Of a stretch of 10,812 bases of DNA, positions 1 through 7,181 are shown in pieces. The translations under genes and the position numbers were made by a program. A model generated the notes under the pieces. The model saw nothing but the letters and a program-made list of their open reading frames with translations. It did not search any database and was not told where the DNA came from. The stretch is from Pseudomonadota bacterium (lineage in GTDB: Bacteria; Pseudomonadota; Gammaproteobacteria; Burkholderiales; Burkholderiaceae_C). The stretch is taken from assembly GCA_023422975.1 (NCBI GenBank), contig JAFAGF010000011.1, positions 1 to 10,812 on the forward strand. The letters run 5' to 3'. How positions within the stretch are numbered: the stretch's first letter is position 1; the number at the start of each line of letters is the position of its first letter.

Positions 1-1076
1 TCCCACGCCGCCTGCGCATCGGGGCGCACCTCGGTCTGCAACGCAGAGGCATGGCCTTTGGCCAATGCATTTTTCTGCGACTGCTCACACGCTCGATCGA
101 ATGCGGCAAGGATTTCCTCGCCTGCCAAATGCTGCGATGCCAAGCCTTGCGTGCCTTCCAGCCTTGCCAGCAGCAGCAACTGCTCCAAGGTATCGTGCAT
201 ATGCGAGATGCCTTGTTTGGCGTTTTCCAGCGACTGGCGCATCTGCACCAGCGCAGGGCTCTCCGTCTTATCAGTGCGCTGACACTCTCGCTCAAACAGC
301 AGCTGCATGATTTGCACATGCGTTTTGATCGCTGTTAAGGGGGTGCGCAGCTCATGCGCCGCATCGGCAGTCCAGCGTCGCTCATGTTCCAGCGCTGCAT
401 GGGTGCGCAGCAAAAGAGCATTCAAGCTTTGCACCATCGGCGCCAACTCGGCAATGTCTTGCCCCACTTCAATCGGCTGATCGTCCTGCGGTGGGCGCTG
501 TGCCAGTGCTTGCTGCAAACGCCGCAGTGGCTCTAGGCCTCGGGTGCCCACCCACCACGTGATGGCCAGCAGCCCCAGCAAAGCCATGACAAAAGGCAGC
601 ACCATGGCATAGGCAAACGATTGCACCAGATGCTCACGCACATCAATACGATCCGCCGTGGTGACACGGATGCCGTTTTCCTCCAGCACATATGTGCGCC
701 AAGGTTTGCCGCCTTTGGTAATTTCTCCAAAGCCCAGCTCTTCCATTCCACCAAATCCTGGGCTGTTGTCCGTGCGAGCAATGGGCAGCACTTCTACCTC
801 GCTGCGCACCAAGCTCACCTCACAAGCCACGCCATCACGCGCGATGACAGGGGTGAGGTCTGCAGGTTTTGCCCCCTTGCCCACGGCCGCAACCTGCGCT
901 TGCGAAAACTGCCCCATGATGCCTGCCACCATGCGCGTCGAAGCCACCAAGCGGTCATCCAGCACGCTTTGCAGCTCATGGCGCATGCTACTGAACATCC
1001 AGGCGGCCACCGTACTCCACAGCAAACAGATGGCAATGCACAACGTCACCACCAAACGCACGCGCAGGCTTTTCAT
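1..1076 (-). CDS. Sensor histidine kinase, QseC-like (partial, C-terminus beyond the window)
   Basis: This is the membrane sensor kinase of a two-component system. Reading the minus strand from ATG at 1076 gives 358 uninterrupted codons before the window ends. A first membrane segment lies at about residues 8-28, a periplasmic sensor region at 30-152, a second membrane segment at 153-175, then a HAMP-like linker. The dimerisation/phosphoacceptor box reads ERRWTADAAHELRTPL, with His241 as the phosphorylated residue. The N, G1 and G2 boxes of the ATPase domain are not present because the sequence stops at the window edge. The start overlaps the regulator's stop codon (ATGA, 1073-1076), indicating translational coupling and a cognate pair. 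The H-box and layout are those of the QseC/PmrB-type HPK family; the signal is unknown. The periplasmic region contains one cysteine (Cys85). It differs from TtrS, which has a periplasmic-binding-protein-like sensor and pairs with a LuxR-type regulator. The family assignment is firm; the QseC label is by resemblance only. Confidence 0.9.
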   Translation of the reverse strand, partial: MKSLRVRLVVTLCIAICLLWSTVAAWMFSSMRHELQSVLDDRLVASTRMVAGIMGQFSQAQVAAVGKGAKPADLTPVIARDGVACEVSLVRSEVEVLPIARTDNSPGFGGMEELGFGEITKGGKPWRTYVLEENGIRVTTADRIDVREHLVQSFAYAMVLPFVMALLGLLAITWWVGTRGLEPLRRLQQALAQRPPQDDQPIEVGQDIAELAPMVQSLNALLLRTHAALEHERRWTADAAHELRTPLTAIKTHVQIMQLLFERECQRTDKTESPALVQMRQSLENAKQGISHMHDTLEQLLLLARLEGTQGLASQHLAGEEILAAFDRACEQSQKNALAKGHASALQTEVRPDAQAAW

Positions 1077-1750
1077 ACCGCACTCCTGCAGTACACGGCG
1101 CCTAGGCGAAAGCCCAGACCTCTCACGGTTTCAATAATGTCCGCCCCCAGTTTTTTGCGCAGATTGTGGACATGCACATTCACGGTGTTGCTCCCCACAT
1201 CCTGCTCAAAACCATACAGGCTGTCATGCAGCTGTGCAGGCGTAAGAACACGCCCATTGGCTTGCAGCAAAGCGCTCAACAGCGACCATTCCCGGCGCGC
1301 CAGCTCCACGGACTGCCCATTCACCCATGCCTCATGCGTCGCTGGGTTCAAACGCAGGCCCGGCCACTCCAGCCAGTCACTGGCACGCCCCGCAGCGCGG
1401 CGGTGTAAGGCCTGCAGGCGCACCACCAATTCCTGCAGGTCAAAAGGCTTGGTCAAATAGTCATCGCTACCTTTTTGAAAGCCTGCCACCTTGTCTTCCA
1501 AGCTGCTGCGCGCCGTCAAAATCAGCACCGGCATTGCCAGATTCCGGGTGCGCCACTGGTGCAGCAGCTCCAGCCCATCGCCATCCGGCAGCCCCAGATC
1601 CAGCACGCAAACATCAAACTGGCTGCCAGCCATCAGCAACTGGGCGGCAGATGCGCTGGCCGCCACGTCACAGGTAAAGCCGTGCAGTTCCAGACCCGCC
1701 TTGATGCCGGAGGCAACCAGCACGTTGTCTTCAACAATCAATGTGTGCAT
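1073..1750 (-). CDS. OmpR-family response regulator, QseB-like
   Basis: This is a DNA-binding response regulator of 225 residues, the usual length for the OmpR/PhoB family. The receiver domain (about residues 1-115) shows the acidic pair Glu7-Asp8, phosphoacceptor Asp51 in VLDLGLPDGDG, Thr79 in LILTAR and the conserved Lys101 in LTKPFD. The C-terminal winged helix (about 130-222) contains the typical SNTVNVHVHNLRKKL recognition region and ends in ETVRGLGFRL. ATG at 1750 makes the product start directly with MHTLIVEDN as expected; only a weak GGAT-like ribosome site precedes it. The gene overlaps the kinase start by 4 bases. It is transcribed in the same direction as ttrBCA but is separated from ttrA by a strong terminator and a 243-base gap, so it is probably its own transcription unit. 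Targets cannot be read from the sequence. QseB/TctD/PmrA-type proteins are the closest by appearance. Confidence 0.93.
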   Translation of the reverse strand: MHTLIVEDNVLVASGIKAGLELHGFTCDVAASASAAQLLMAGSQFDVCVLDLGLPDGDGLELLHQWRTRNLAMPVLILTARSSLEDKVAGFQKGSDDYLTKPFDLQELVVRLQALHRRAAGRASDWLEWPGLRLNPATHEAWVNGQSVELARREWSLLSALLQANGRVLTPAQLHDSLYGFEQDVGSNTVNVHVHNLRKKLGADIIETVRGLGFRLGAVYCRSAV

Positions 1751-1769
1751 AAATCCATCAGTACTTGCA

Positions 1770-1817
1770 AATATTGCGCACCAAACCGTTCGTTAAAGTG
1801 CGTGATATTGCATATTG
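1770..1817 (-). promoter_or_regulatory. Candidate control region of the two-component operon (dyad and CAATAT repeats)
   Basis: Twenty bases upstream of the response-regulator start lie two 12-base arms (1770-1781 and 1798-1809) that are inverted repeats with 10 of 12 positions matching, 16 bases apart. ATATTG occurs three times (1771-1776, 1805-1810, 1812-1817). On the transcribed strand the last two give CAATAT repeated with a 7-base period, the style of tandem site bound by OmpR-family regulators. Autoregulation is an inference. No convincing -35/-10 pair was identified, and AT-rich leaders produce such matches by chance. Confidence 0.3.
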
Positions 1818-1924
1818 TCTCCATAAGCCTCATGGCACGACTTGTGCTCAACCTGTAACCGATCACACGCACGGGTGCATGCACATCAGGCTGTGCAGCA
1901 AACTGCAAGCTGTGGCCTATACAG

Positions 1925-1949
1925 AAAAAAACCCACCGCAAGCGGTGGG
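1925..1949 (-). terminator. Rho-independent terminator after ttrA
   Basis: On the minus strand an 8-base arm (1949-1942, CCCACCGC) and its perfect complement (1939-1932) enclose two bases; the innermost G-C pair probably opens to give a 4-base loop. Seven T residues follow at once (1931-1925). This is a textbook intrinsic terminator 45 bases after the ttrA stop. It has no U-tract in the plus direction. It separates ttrBCA from the two-component genes. Confidence 0.9.
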
Positions 1950-1993
1950 CAAAACCAGTACTCTTGAGGTGCACAGGCTATCGAAAAATGGCG

Positions 1994-4900
1994 TTAGACC
2001 TTTCTCACACTCACTGGCAAGCCCTGGCGCACCACCGCGCCGGAGACCCAGTCGATCCACACGTTGTCCTTGGCTGGGCGTGTGGGGTCGGCAAAGCCCA
2101 GTGCGTTGAGATTGACGCCATTGCCGTGCTGCACATTGGCCGATGTGGACTTGCCATCCACCGTATGCGCCACCGCGCCCAGCTGCTTGTGGCCATAGCC
2201 GTACTCAATGGCAATCGCCCCCTGTGCGATACCGCTGCGTACCAAGGCGACGCCTTGCAGTTTGGCACCCGGCGTCTTCACCTCAATGCGGTCGCCATTG
2301 GCGATACCCAGCTTGGCGGCATCTTCCACGTTCAAGCTGATGGGGTTGTGCGGATGCACCTGGCGCAAGCGCGGCGCTGCAATCGACATGGAACTCATCA
2401 GGTTGGACTTGTACGAGCTCATCGTCAGCGGCCACTCCTTCTCCGGGAAGTGTTCACGCATGCTGGAGCCATCGGCAAACCGCGTGGGATACCAGGTGGG
2501 GCAACCCACGTAGCGCTCGCCCGTCATGGAGTGGCGCATCTTGGCCAACCCTTCATGCCAGATTTGCACAGGGAATTTGTGCGCCTGCTTGATATGGTCA
2601 CCCTTCCACGCGTTCTCGAGCTTGTCAAAACGCCCTCCGCGGCTCATCACCATGGCAACGCGGCGCACCTCCTTGGGCTTGAGGTGCTGCTCCATCGCTG
2701 GCACCCATTTGGTCAGGCCTGTGACGGCAATATCGTCATCGCTGGCTTCCGGCACGGGCTGGCCTGCCTGGTAAGCAATGTTGCACATGCCGCGCAGGTA
2801 GAAGTCTTCGGAAGATTCCAGATCCAGCAGCTCACCGTCCTTGGTGCTCATGGCATTTTTGCCAAAACCTGGAAGTTGCAGCTGCTTGGCCAGTGCAAAC
2901 ACAAAGCTCTCAAAGCTGACCGGTGTGCCATCTGCCGTTTTGGCAGTCGCGGCCTCTACCGTAGGCCAGCGTACCGTGCTGCTCTTGGCCACCACGTCGG
3001 CCCACGGCGCGCCCACGCCCCAGCTTTCATAGGTGACGGTGTCAGGCACGATGTAGTCAGCCAAGGCCGAGGTTTCGTTGATGAACGGGTCAATCGACAC
3101 AAACAGCGGCAACTTCTTCGGGTCCTTGATGGCGTCCACCAGCGTGTTCTCAAACCCGCAAATCGCATACACCGGGTTGCTCATGTGGTTGATCCATGCT
3201 TTGACCGGGTACGGATAGCCCAGCAACCCTGCGGCCAGCATTTCACTGCTCATGCCACCCGGTGCGGGGTACCACGGTGCCTTGGCCGGGTATGGGTTCT
3301 CGCCCGCTTCTTTCTTGCGCTTGAACTCGCTGGTCTTCTCATACGGGAAGCGGGTGCGCGACAGCGCCACGCCGGTAGGCTTGACCGCACCCGGGAACTG
3401 CGCAAAGTTATAGCGCGGGCCGGGGCCGAACGGGCCAAACGGGCCTGCATCCATGACCCAGCCGCCCTTGACGTTCAAGTTCCCGATCAAGTTATTGAGC
3501 ATGGCAATCGCGTAGGCGGTGTAAAAGCCCGCGCCACTCATGGTGCCGCCGTGGGAGTTAGCCACGGCCTGCTTGCCATGGCTGGTGAACTCTTGCGCCA
3601 GCTCCTCCATCTCCGCCACCGGCACGCCGCACAGGCTGGCGTACTCTTGCAAGGTCATTTGCTGGGCTTCGTCGCGCAACTTGACCATGGCGGTACACAC
3701 CAGCAACTCGGCCTGCGTGGCCGGTGCATCGTCCTTGGCGGGCACTTGCACAGTGACTGGCTTGTCCTGCACCCACAGCTCGGCGGGCTGCGCACTGGTA
3801 TGGGGGGCCAGCGTGCCATCCAGCAGTTGCACCACGTACAGATCTTCCGCAGGGGTCTTCTCGTCCACGGGGGCAGGCATGGGCCAACCCATGTCGGCAC
3901 CGCGCAAAAACTGCCCGTAGCGCGGGTGCTTGCGGTCATTGATCAGCAAGTGTGTGGCATTGCTCCACGACGCCTCACCGGCTGCCGCCATCGCCATCGG
4001 GCCGGGTTGGCTCAAAAAGCGTGCGTCATAGCGTTCGTTTTCGATGATCCAGCGGATCATGCCCATCACCAGCGCCAAGTCCGAAGCGGGTTTGACCGGC
4101 AACCAGCGATTGTTGTCGCCGGAGGCAAAGCTCGACGAAGTGGGCAGCACGGGCGACACCACCACATACTTGTAGGTATTCTCATCGCGCGAGCGTGCCT
4201 CTGCCAGCTCCCGCCCTTGGCGCTGGAAGGGGTTGCCCGCCTGCGCGGGGGCCGTGCCAATGAACAGACCAAAGCGCGAGTTTTTCCAGTCTGGCTTGCC
4301 GTGCGGCATGCCGGGGATGTTGCCCAAGGCCGCTGCCGTGCCCACGCGGTAGGTCTGACCACAGTACGCGCCGTGGTTGGAGACATTCACCGTACCGAAG
4401 GACTGGCCCGCAAAACGCTTGAGCAAAGGTGTGCGCCCTTCGTTGGAGGCATCGGTCACCAGCAGCTGGTTGGCCTTGGGGCCGTATTCAGGGTTGGCTT
4501 CATCGATCAGCGTTTTCACATCCCTAATCGCGGCCAGCCCATCGACATGGCCCTCGCCAAACAGGTTGCCGCCTTCGCTGATTTCTTGCACCAGTTGCTC
4601 CAGCGAGATGCTCTGCCACTGGCCAGAACCACGCGGCCCCACCCGCTTGAGCGGGGTGAGCACGCGGTGCTCCGCCTTTTGGTGCGCCAACATGGCCGAT
4701 CCACGGGCACAACTGGTAGCGCGCCCTTCCAGGCCGTTATCGCCGCCCAGCATGGCATACACCTCACGCACCGGGGTTTCCATGGGCGCGGGGTTGGTGG
4801 TTGCCAGCGGGTGGTAGGGGTTGCCAGCAATGCGCAAGATGGTGTTGGTTTCGGTGTCTACGCGCACACGCACGCCACACTGCGTCCAGCAACCCAGGCA

Positions 4901-5179
4901 GCTGGAGGGGCTGACCACCTGACCGGGCTGGGTCGTGAGCTGGCCGGTGAGCGGGTCAATGCGGAATTCCGGCTGCAGCGAGTTGCCGCGTGTGGCGCTG
5001 GCGGTCGGCACGCCAGAGGTGCCGTCGATCAAGCCCTTGGCACCACGTGCCACCGTTTGGCCGTAGCCCGCAGCAAAAGCTGCCAAACCACCGGCCACGG
5101 CGCCACCGCGCAGCAGCATGCGACGGCGGGCCGCATCAGGGTCATTGCAAGGGTCAGGAATGTGTTTTTTGTCAGTCAT
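1994..5179 (-). CDS. ttrA: Tetrathionate reductase catalytic subunit A (molybdopterin oxidoreductase)
   Basis: TtrA is the catalytic subunit that reduces tetrathionate to thiosulfate in anaerobic respiration, on the periplasmic side of the inner membrane. The 1061-residue product is close to the length I recall for Salmonella TtrA (about 1020). A Tat signal occupies the first 40 residues (Arg18-Arg20 followed by MLL, then an Ala/Gly-rich hydrophobic stretch). A [4Fe-4S] site follows: Cys94-x2-Cys97-x3-Cys101 in CLGCWTQCGVR, with a fourth Cys at 157. Cys273 in SNHGAYCGQTYR is the likely molybdenum ligand. Strong TtrA-specific stretches include GGNLFGEGHVDGL, YPAKAPWYP and, at the C-terminus, GFADPTR and DWVSGAVVRQGLP. 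ATG at 5179 places the Tat motif correctly; the ribosome site is only a weak AAAGGG and lies in a small hairpin (5183-5197). The gene is last in ttrBCA, 101 bases after ttrC. Other CISM-family enzymes (polysulfide, thiosulfate or arsenate reductase) are less likely because of the sequence-specific stretches and the TtrB/TtrC partners. Confidence 0.96.
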   Translation of the reverse strand: MTDKKHIPDPCNDPDAARRRMLLRGGAVAGGLAAFAAGYGQTVARGAKGLIDGTSGVPTASATRGNSLQPEFRIDPLTGQLTTQPGQVVSPSSCLGCWTQCGVRVRVDTETNTILRIAGNPYHPLATTNPAPMETPVREVYAMLGGDNGLEGRATSCARGSAMLAHQKAEHRVLTPLKRVGPRGSGQWQSISLEQLVQEISEGGNLFGEGHVDGLAAIRDVKTLIDEANPEYGPKANQLLVTDASNEGRTPLLKRFAGQSFGTVNVSNHGAYCGQTYRVGTAAALGNIPGMPHGKPDWKNSRFGLFIGTAPAQAGNPFQRQGRELAEARSRDENTYKYVVVSPVLPTSSSFASGDNNRWLPVKPASDLALVMGMIRWIIENERYDARFLSQPGPMAMAAAGEASWSNATHLLINDRKHPRYGQFLRGADMGWPMPAPVDEKTPAEDLYVVQLLDGTLAPHTSAQPAELWVQDKPVTVQVPAKDDAPATQAELLVCTAMVKLRDEAQQMTLQEYASLCGVPVAEMEELAQEFTSHGKQAVANSHGGTMSGAGFYTAYAIAMLNNLIGNLNVKGGWVMDAGPFGPFGPGPRYNFAQFPGAVKPTGVALSRTRFPYEKTSEFKRKKEAGENPYPAKAPWYPAPGGMSSEMLAAGLLGYPYPVKAWINHMSNPVYAICGFENTLVDAIKDPKKLPLFVSIDPFINETSALADYIVPDTVTYESWGVGAPWADVVAKSSTVRWPTVEAATAKTADGTPVSFESFVFALAKQLQLPGFGKNAMSTKDGELLDLESSEDFYLRGMCNIAYQAGQPVPEASDDDIAVTGLTKWVPAMEQHLKPKEVRRVAMVMSRGGRFDKLENAWKGDHIKQAHKFPVQIWHEGLAKMRHSMTGERYVGCPTWYPTRFADGSSMREHFPEKEWPLTMSSYKSNLMSSMSIAAPRLRQVHPHNPISLNVEDAAKLGIANGDRIEVKTPGAKLQGVALVRSGIAQGAIAIEYGYGHKQLGAVAHTVDGKSTSANVQHGNGVNLNALGFADPTRPAKDNVWIDWVSGAVVRQGLPVSVRKV

Positions 5180-5182
5180 GGT

Positions 5183-5197
5183 TGCCCTTTCAGGGCA
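5183..5197 (-). promoter_or_regulatory. Small hairpin over the ttrA ribosome-binding region
   Basis: TGCCCT (5183-5188) and AGGGCA (5192-5197) form a perfect 6-base stem with a 3-base loop, 4 to 18 bases upstream of the ttrA ATG. The only Shine-Dalgarno-like stretch (AAAGGG) lies inside it. It could lower ttrA translation or make it depend on ribosomes arriving from upstream. That is an inference, and a stem this short is not strong evidence. Confidence 0.35.
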
Positions 5198-5211
5198 GGC
5201 TTCTGCAGCTT

Positions 5212-5248
5212 TTGATAGCTGCCAGCGCCCGTCAATATTGCGTTAGAG
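5212..5248 (+). repeat. Dispersed intergenic repeat, copy 1 (between ttrC and ttrA)
   Basis: This 37-base element starts TTGATAGCTGC and ends TTAGAG. It aligns without gaps to copy 2 at 8085-8121 on the other strand: the first 11 bases are identical, and the GCGC and G-C-G-x-TAGAG parts are conserved. The internal stem is degraded here. It lies inside the 101-base gap of the ttrBCA operon, so it is transcribed within the mRNA, in antisense orientation relative to the element as written. I recall similar 'gatagct...agcgct...tagag' elements scattered in Comamonadaceae genomes; their function is unknown to me. Confidence 0.65.
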
Positions 5249-5280
5249 GCCTGTTTCTTTCAAAGTCTTGGCTACAAGGC

Positions 5281-6318
5281 TCAAGCAGTGCGCGGGTTGC
5301 GTGCGGGGAAAACCTCCAGCGCCCACGTCGCCATGGCTACCAAAGCCACGCACAGCCCTGCCACACCCAGCATGCCCAGCAGGCCGTCGCCGCCCCAAGG
5401 CATGTGATAGAGGTACAGCCCCGCGCCAAACTTGGGCACGCCCTGCACACCCATGAACAGCGCCCAGCGGAATGCCCAGGCCGCAGCTGCCAGCCCCAGC
5501 CCCAGCACCAAGGTGAAGCCCTTGGCCTGCAAGCGCTGCTTGCCACGCAGCAAGGCACCTACAACGACCGCGCCAAAGATGGCCGATCCCATCATAGTCA
5601 TGCGCCACACCGGGAACTCCTGCACCAGACGCAGGGCTTCGTTGAACGAGGGGCTCATGCCCAACAAGCCGCTCAGCGCCCACAGCACGGCCGCCAACAC
5701 CAGCGCTGCAGCCAGCCACAGGCCAATGGCACGCAAAGCCTGCAGGGCACTGGCGTCGGGACGCAGCTTGGCGGGCAAGAAGCGCTCCAGCACCAAAGCC
5801 ACACCCACGGCAGCCAACCAGCCTGTCAGCGCCAGATTCACAGGCACCCACAGCGTGTTCCACAAGGGACGTGAACGCACCACCATCATTTCTGCCCCGG
5901 TGTACACCGTGATGGACAGCGCCGACAGCACCATCAAAGGCGCCAGCCAGCGCAGCCAGCGCGACTGGCCCAGCCACCAGCTGGCGCACATGGCCACCAG
6001 CAGGGTCATGAACACAGGCAGCAGCACGGCACCTCGCCACATCCACGACCAGGGTGTCATGTGTGCATAAAAATGCCAAAAGCGGGCCGGTTGGTGCAAG
6101 TCGGCCAGCAGCGACACGGGGGCGGCTAGGCCGCTGACGGCCAGCGTCAGCACGGCCACCGGCATCAAACGCTGCAGCGCGCTGCCGGTCTGGCCAAAAG
6201 CACACACGCTCACCAGCAATGCAGCACCAGTGGCCACACCCACGAGGAAGAAGTACTGCACCGCCCAAGGCAGCCACGCCACTTCATAGTGAGGGGTCAG
6301 GAGTTCAATGATTTGCAT
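5281..6318 (-). CDS. ttrC: Tetrathionate reductase membrane subunit C (NrfD/PsrC family)
   Basis: TtrC is the integral membrane subunit that oxidises quinol and passes electrons to TtrB and on to TtrA. The 345 residues contain about nine hydrophobic segments (roughly 15-40, 52-72, 91-113, 123-143, 154-178, 196-218, 237-257, 267-289 and 311-333), as in Salmonella TtrC. Family-typical stretches are WLPWAVQYFF (15-24), DLHQPARFWHFY (73-84), a TGAE-x5-RPLW region (140-153) and VPKFGAG (294-300). ATG at 6318 is supported by GGAGG (6324-6328) five bases upstream, a good ribosome site. It starts 17 bases after the ttrB stop and is followed by ttrA. It carries no haem-ligand pattern, consistent with an NrfD-type rather than a cytochrome-b-type anchor. 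Other NrfD proteins (PsrC, NrfD, DmsC-like) are alternatives on fold alone, but its partners make TtrC very likely. Confidence 0.94.
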   Translation of the reverse strand: MQIIELLTPHYEVAWLPWAVQYFFLVGVATGAALLVSVCAFGQTGSALQRLMPVAVLTLAVSGLAAPVSLLADLHQPARFWHFYAHMTPWSWMWRGAVLLPVFMTLLVAMCASWWLGQSRWLRWLAPLMVLSALSITVYTGAEMMVVRSRPLWNTLWVPVNLALTGWLAAVGVALVLERFLPAKLRPDASALQALRAIGLWLAAALVLAAVLWALSGLLGMSPSFNEALRLVQEFPVWRMTMMGSAIFGAVVVGALLRGKQRLQAKGFTLVLGLGLAAAAWAFRWALFMGVQGVPKFGAGLYLYHMPWGGDGLLGMLGVAGLCVALVAMATWALEVFPARNPRTA

Positions 6319-6335
6319 AAAAGCCTCCGGGAAGT

Positions 6336-7106
6336 TCAGTGGTCTGAGAGCAGGCGCACGCTGGCCTGGCCGTCTACGCCGTGCACGAATTCATCAGGCA
6401 AGCCGATGTAGAACACGCGCGGCTGCGTCTTCATGTCGGGCTTGAGCACTTTGATCTCGGCTTCGTGCGCCGCCATGCGCTGGTTGATCTCGCTGGCGGG
6501 ATCGTTCAAATCACCAATCACACGGGCACCACCAACACAGCTTTCTACGCAAGCAGGCAGCAAACCGGCCTCCAGACGGTGCTCACAGAAGGTGCACTTG
6601 TCGGCAGTCTGGGTCTCGTGGTTGATAAAGCGCGCATCGTAGGGGCAGGCCTGCACGCAGTAGCCGCAGCCCACACAGCGCTCGTTGTCCACCAGCACGA
6701 TGCCGTCCGTGCGCTGGAAGGTAGCTTGCACCGGGCATACCGGCACACAAGGTGGGCTGTCGCAGTGGTTGCACAGGCGCGGCAAGCTGACCATGGCAGG
6801 TGCGCTGCCCGCACCGTCATTGATTTCGTACTGCAGCACCGTGGTGCGGAACTGGCCGATAGGCGGCTGGTTTTCCACCGAGCAGCTCACCGTACAGGCT
6901 TGGCAGCCAATGCACTTGCGCATATCCACCAGCATGCCAAAGCGTTTGCCTTCCATGCCGGGGCGGCGGGTGGGCTGGAAATCGGGCGTTGCCGGTGCAG
7001 CTTGTGCGGTGCCAGCAAGTCCAAAGCCTGTGGCCAGCGCAACCAGCTCTTGCAAGAAGCTGCGCTTGCTGTCGGATGTCGTGGGGGATAGGCGGTTTTC
7101 ACTCAT
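6336..7106 (-). CDS. ttrB: Tetrathionate reductase iron-sulfur subunit B with Lys-Arg Tat signal
   Basis: TtrB is the electron-transfer subunit linking TtrC to TtrA. It is 256 residues long with sixteen cysteines in four clusters: 65/68/71/75, 112/115/120/124, 144/147/150/154 and 171/174/186/190, that is four [4Fe-4S] sites. Long stretches such as CVGCGYCVQACPYDARF and HETQTADKCTFC are characteristic of TtrB. The N-terminus carries S13-K14-R15-S-F-L followed by a hydrophobic run and an AQA|A cleavage-like site at 36. This is a Tat signal with lysine in place of the first arginine; Salmonella TtrB is the published example of a natural KR Tat signal. ATG at 7106 is the first start in frame and precedes the signal; only a weak CGGAT ribosome site is visible. 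It is the first gene of ttrBCA. It ends 17 bases before ttrC. An FNR-like box and an inverted repeat lie in its upstream region. Confidence 0.96.
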   Translation of the reverse strand: MSENRLSPTTSDSKRSFLQELVALATGFGLAGTAQAAPATPDFQPTRRPGMEGKRFGMLVDMRKCIGCQACTVSCSVENQPPIGQFRTTVLQYEINDGAGSAPAMVSLPRLCNHCDSPPCVPVCPVQATFQRTDGIVLVDNERCVGCGYCVQACPYDARFINHETQTADKCTFCEHRLEAGLLPACVESCVGGARVIGDLNDPASEINQRMAAHEAEIKVLKPDMKTQPRVFYIGLPDEFVHGVDGQASVRLLSDH

Positions 7107-7117
7107 ATTGAAAATCC

Positions 7118-7136
7118 GTTTATTAATGGAATAAAC
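7118..7136. promoter_or_regulatory. 19-base inverted repeat in the ttrB leader/promoter
   Basis: GTTTATT (7118-7124) and AATAAAC (7130-7136) are perfect 7-base inverted arms with the spacer AATGG. The repeat ends 12 bases upstream of the ttrB ATG, around the transcription start predicted from the FNR-like box. It could be an operator for a repressor or second regulator, or a weak mRNA hairpin. The bound factor is unknown. Confidence 0.4.
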
Positions 7137-7138
7137 AG

Positions 7139-7181
7139 ATTCTCAACCCGCTCACAGTCATTTAAATTTGACCATCATCAA
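7139..7181 (-). promoter_or_regulatory. Predicted ttrBCA promoter with FNR/ANR-like box
   Basis: TTGAC-CATC-ATCAA at 7168-7181 matches the FNR/ANR consensus TTGAT-N4-ATCAA at 9 of 10 positions. Its centre (7174.5) lies about 30 bases before a -10-like GAGAAT on the minus strand (7144-7139). That is the spacing of a class II FNR-activated promoter, with the site near -41.5 and a transcription start near 7133, giving a leader of about 27 bases before ttrB. FNR control of ttr genes under anaerobiosis is established in Salmonella. The -10 match is only moderate and the start point is inferred. Confidence 0.6.

Noticed and set aside
621..1460. A 279-codon plus-strand frame across the kinase/regulator junction
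   Set aside because: It is antisense to two well-supported, translationally coupled two-component genes, and its product is unrecognisable.
1738..1974. A 78-codon minus-strand frame in the gap between ttrA and the response regulator
   Set aside because: It would overlap the regulator start and run through the ttrA terminator region; there is no ribosome site and no recognisable product.
1964..5215. A 1083-codon open frame on the plus strand, antisense to the whole of ttrA
   Set aside because: It is a shadow of ttrA: stop codons are suppressed by the G/C-rich third positions of the minus-strand gene. Its product is His/Arg-rich with no recognisable domain, whereas the minus-strand product matches TtrA throughout.
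5243..6277. A 344-codon minus-strand frame overlapping ttrC in another frame
   Set aside because: The ttrC frame has nine membrane segments, a GGAGG ribosome site and TtrC-specific motifs. The overlapping product is low-complexity Gly/Ala/Arg-rich.
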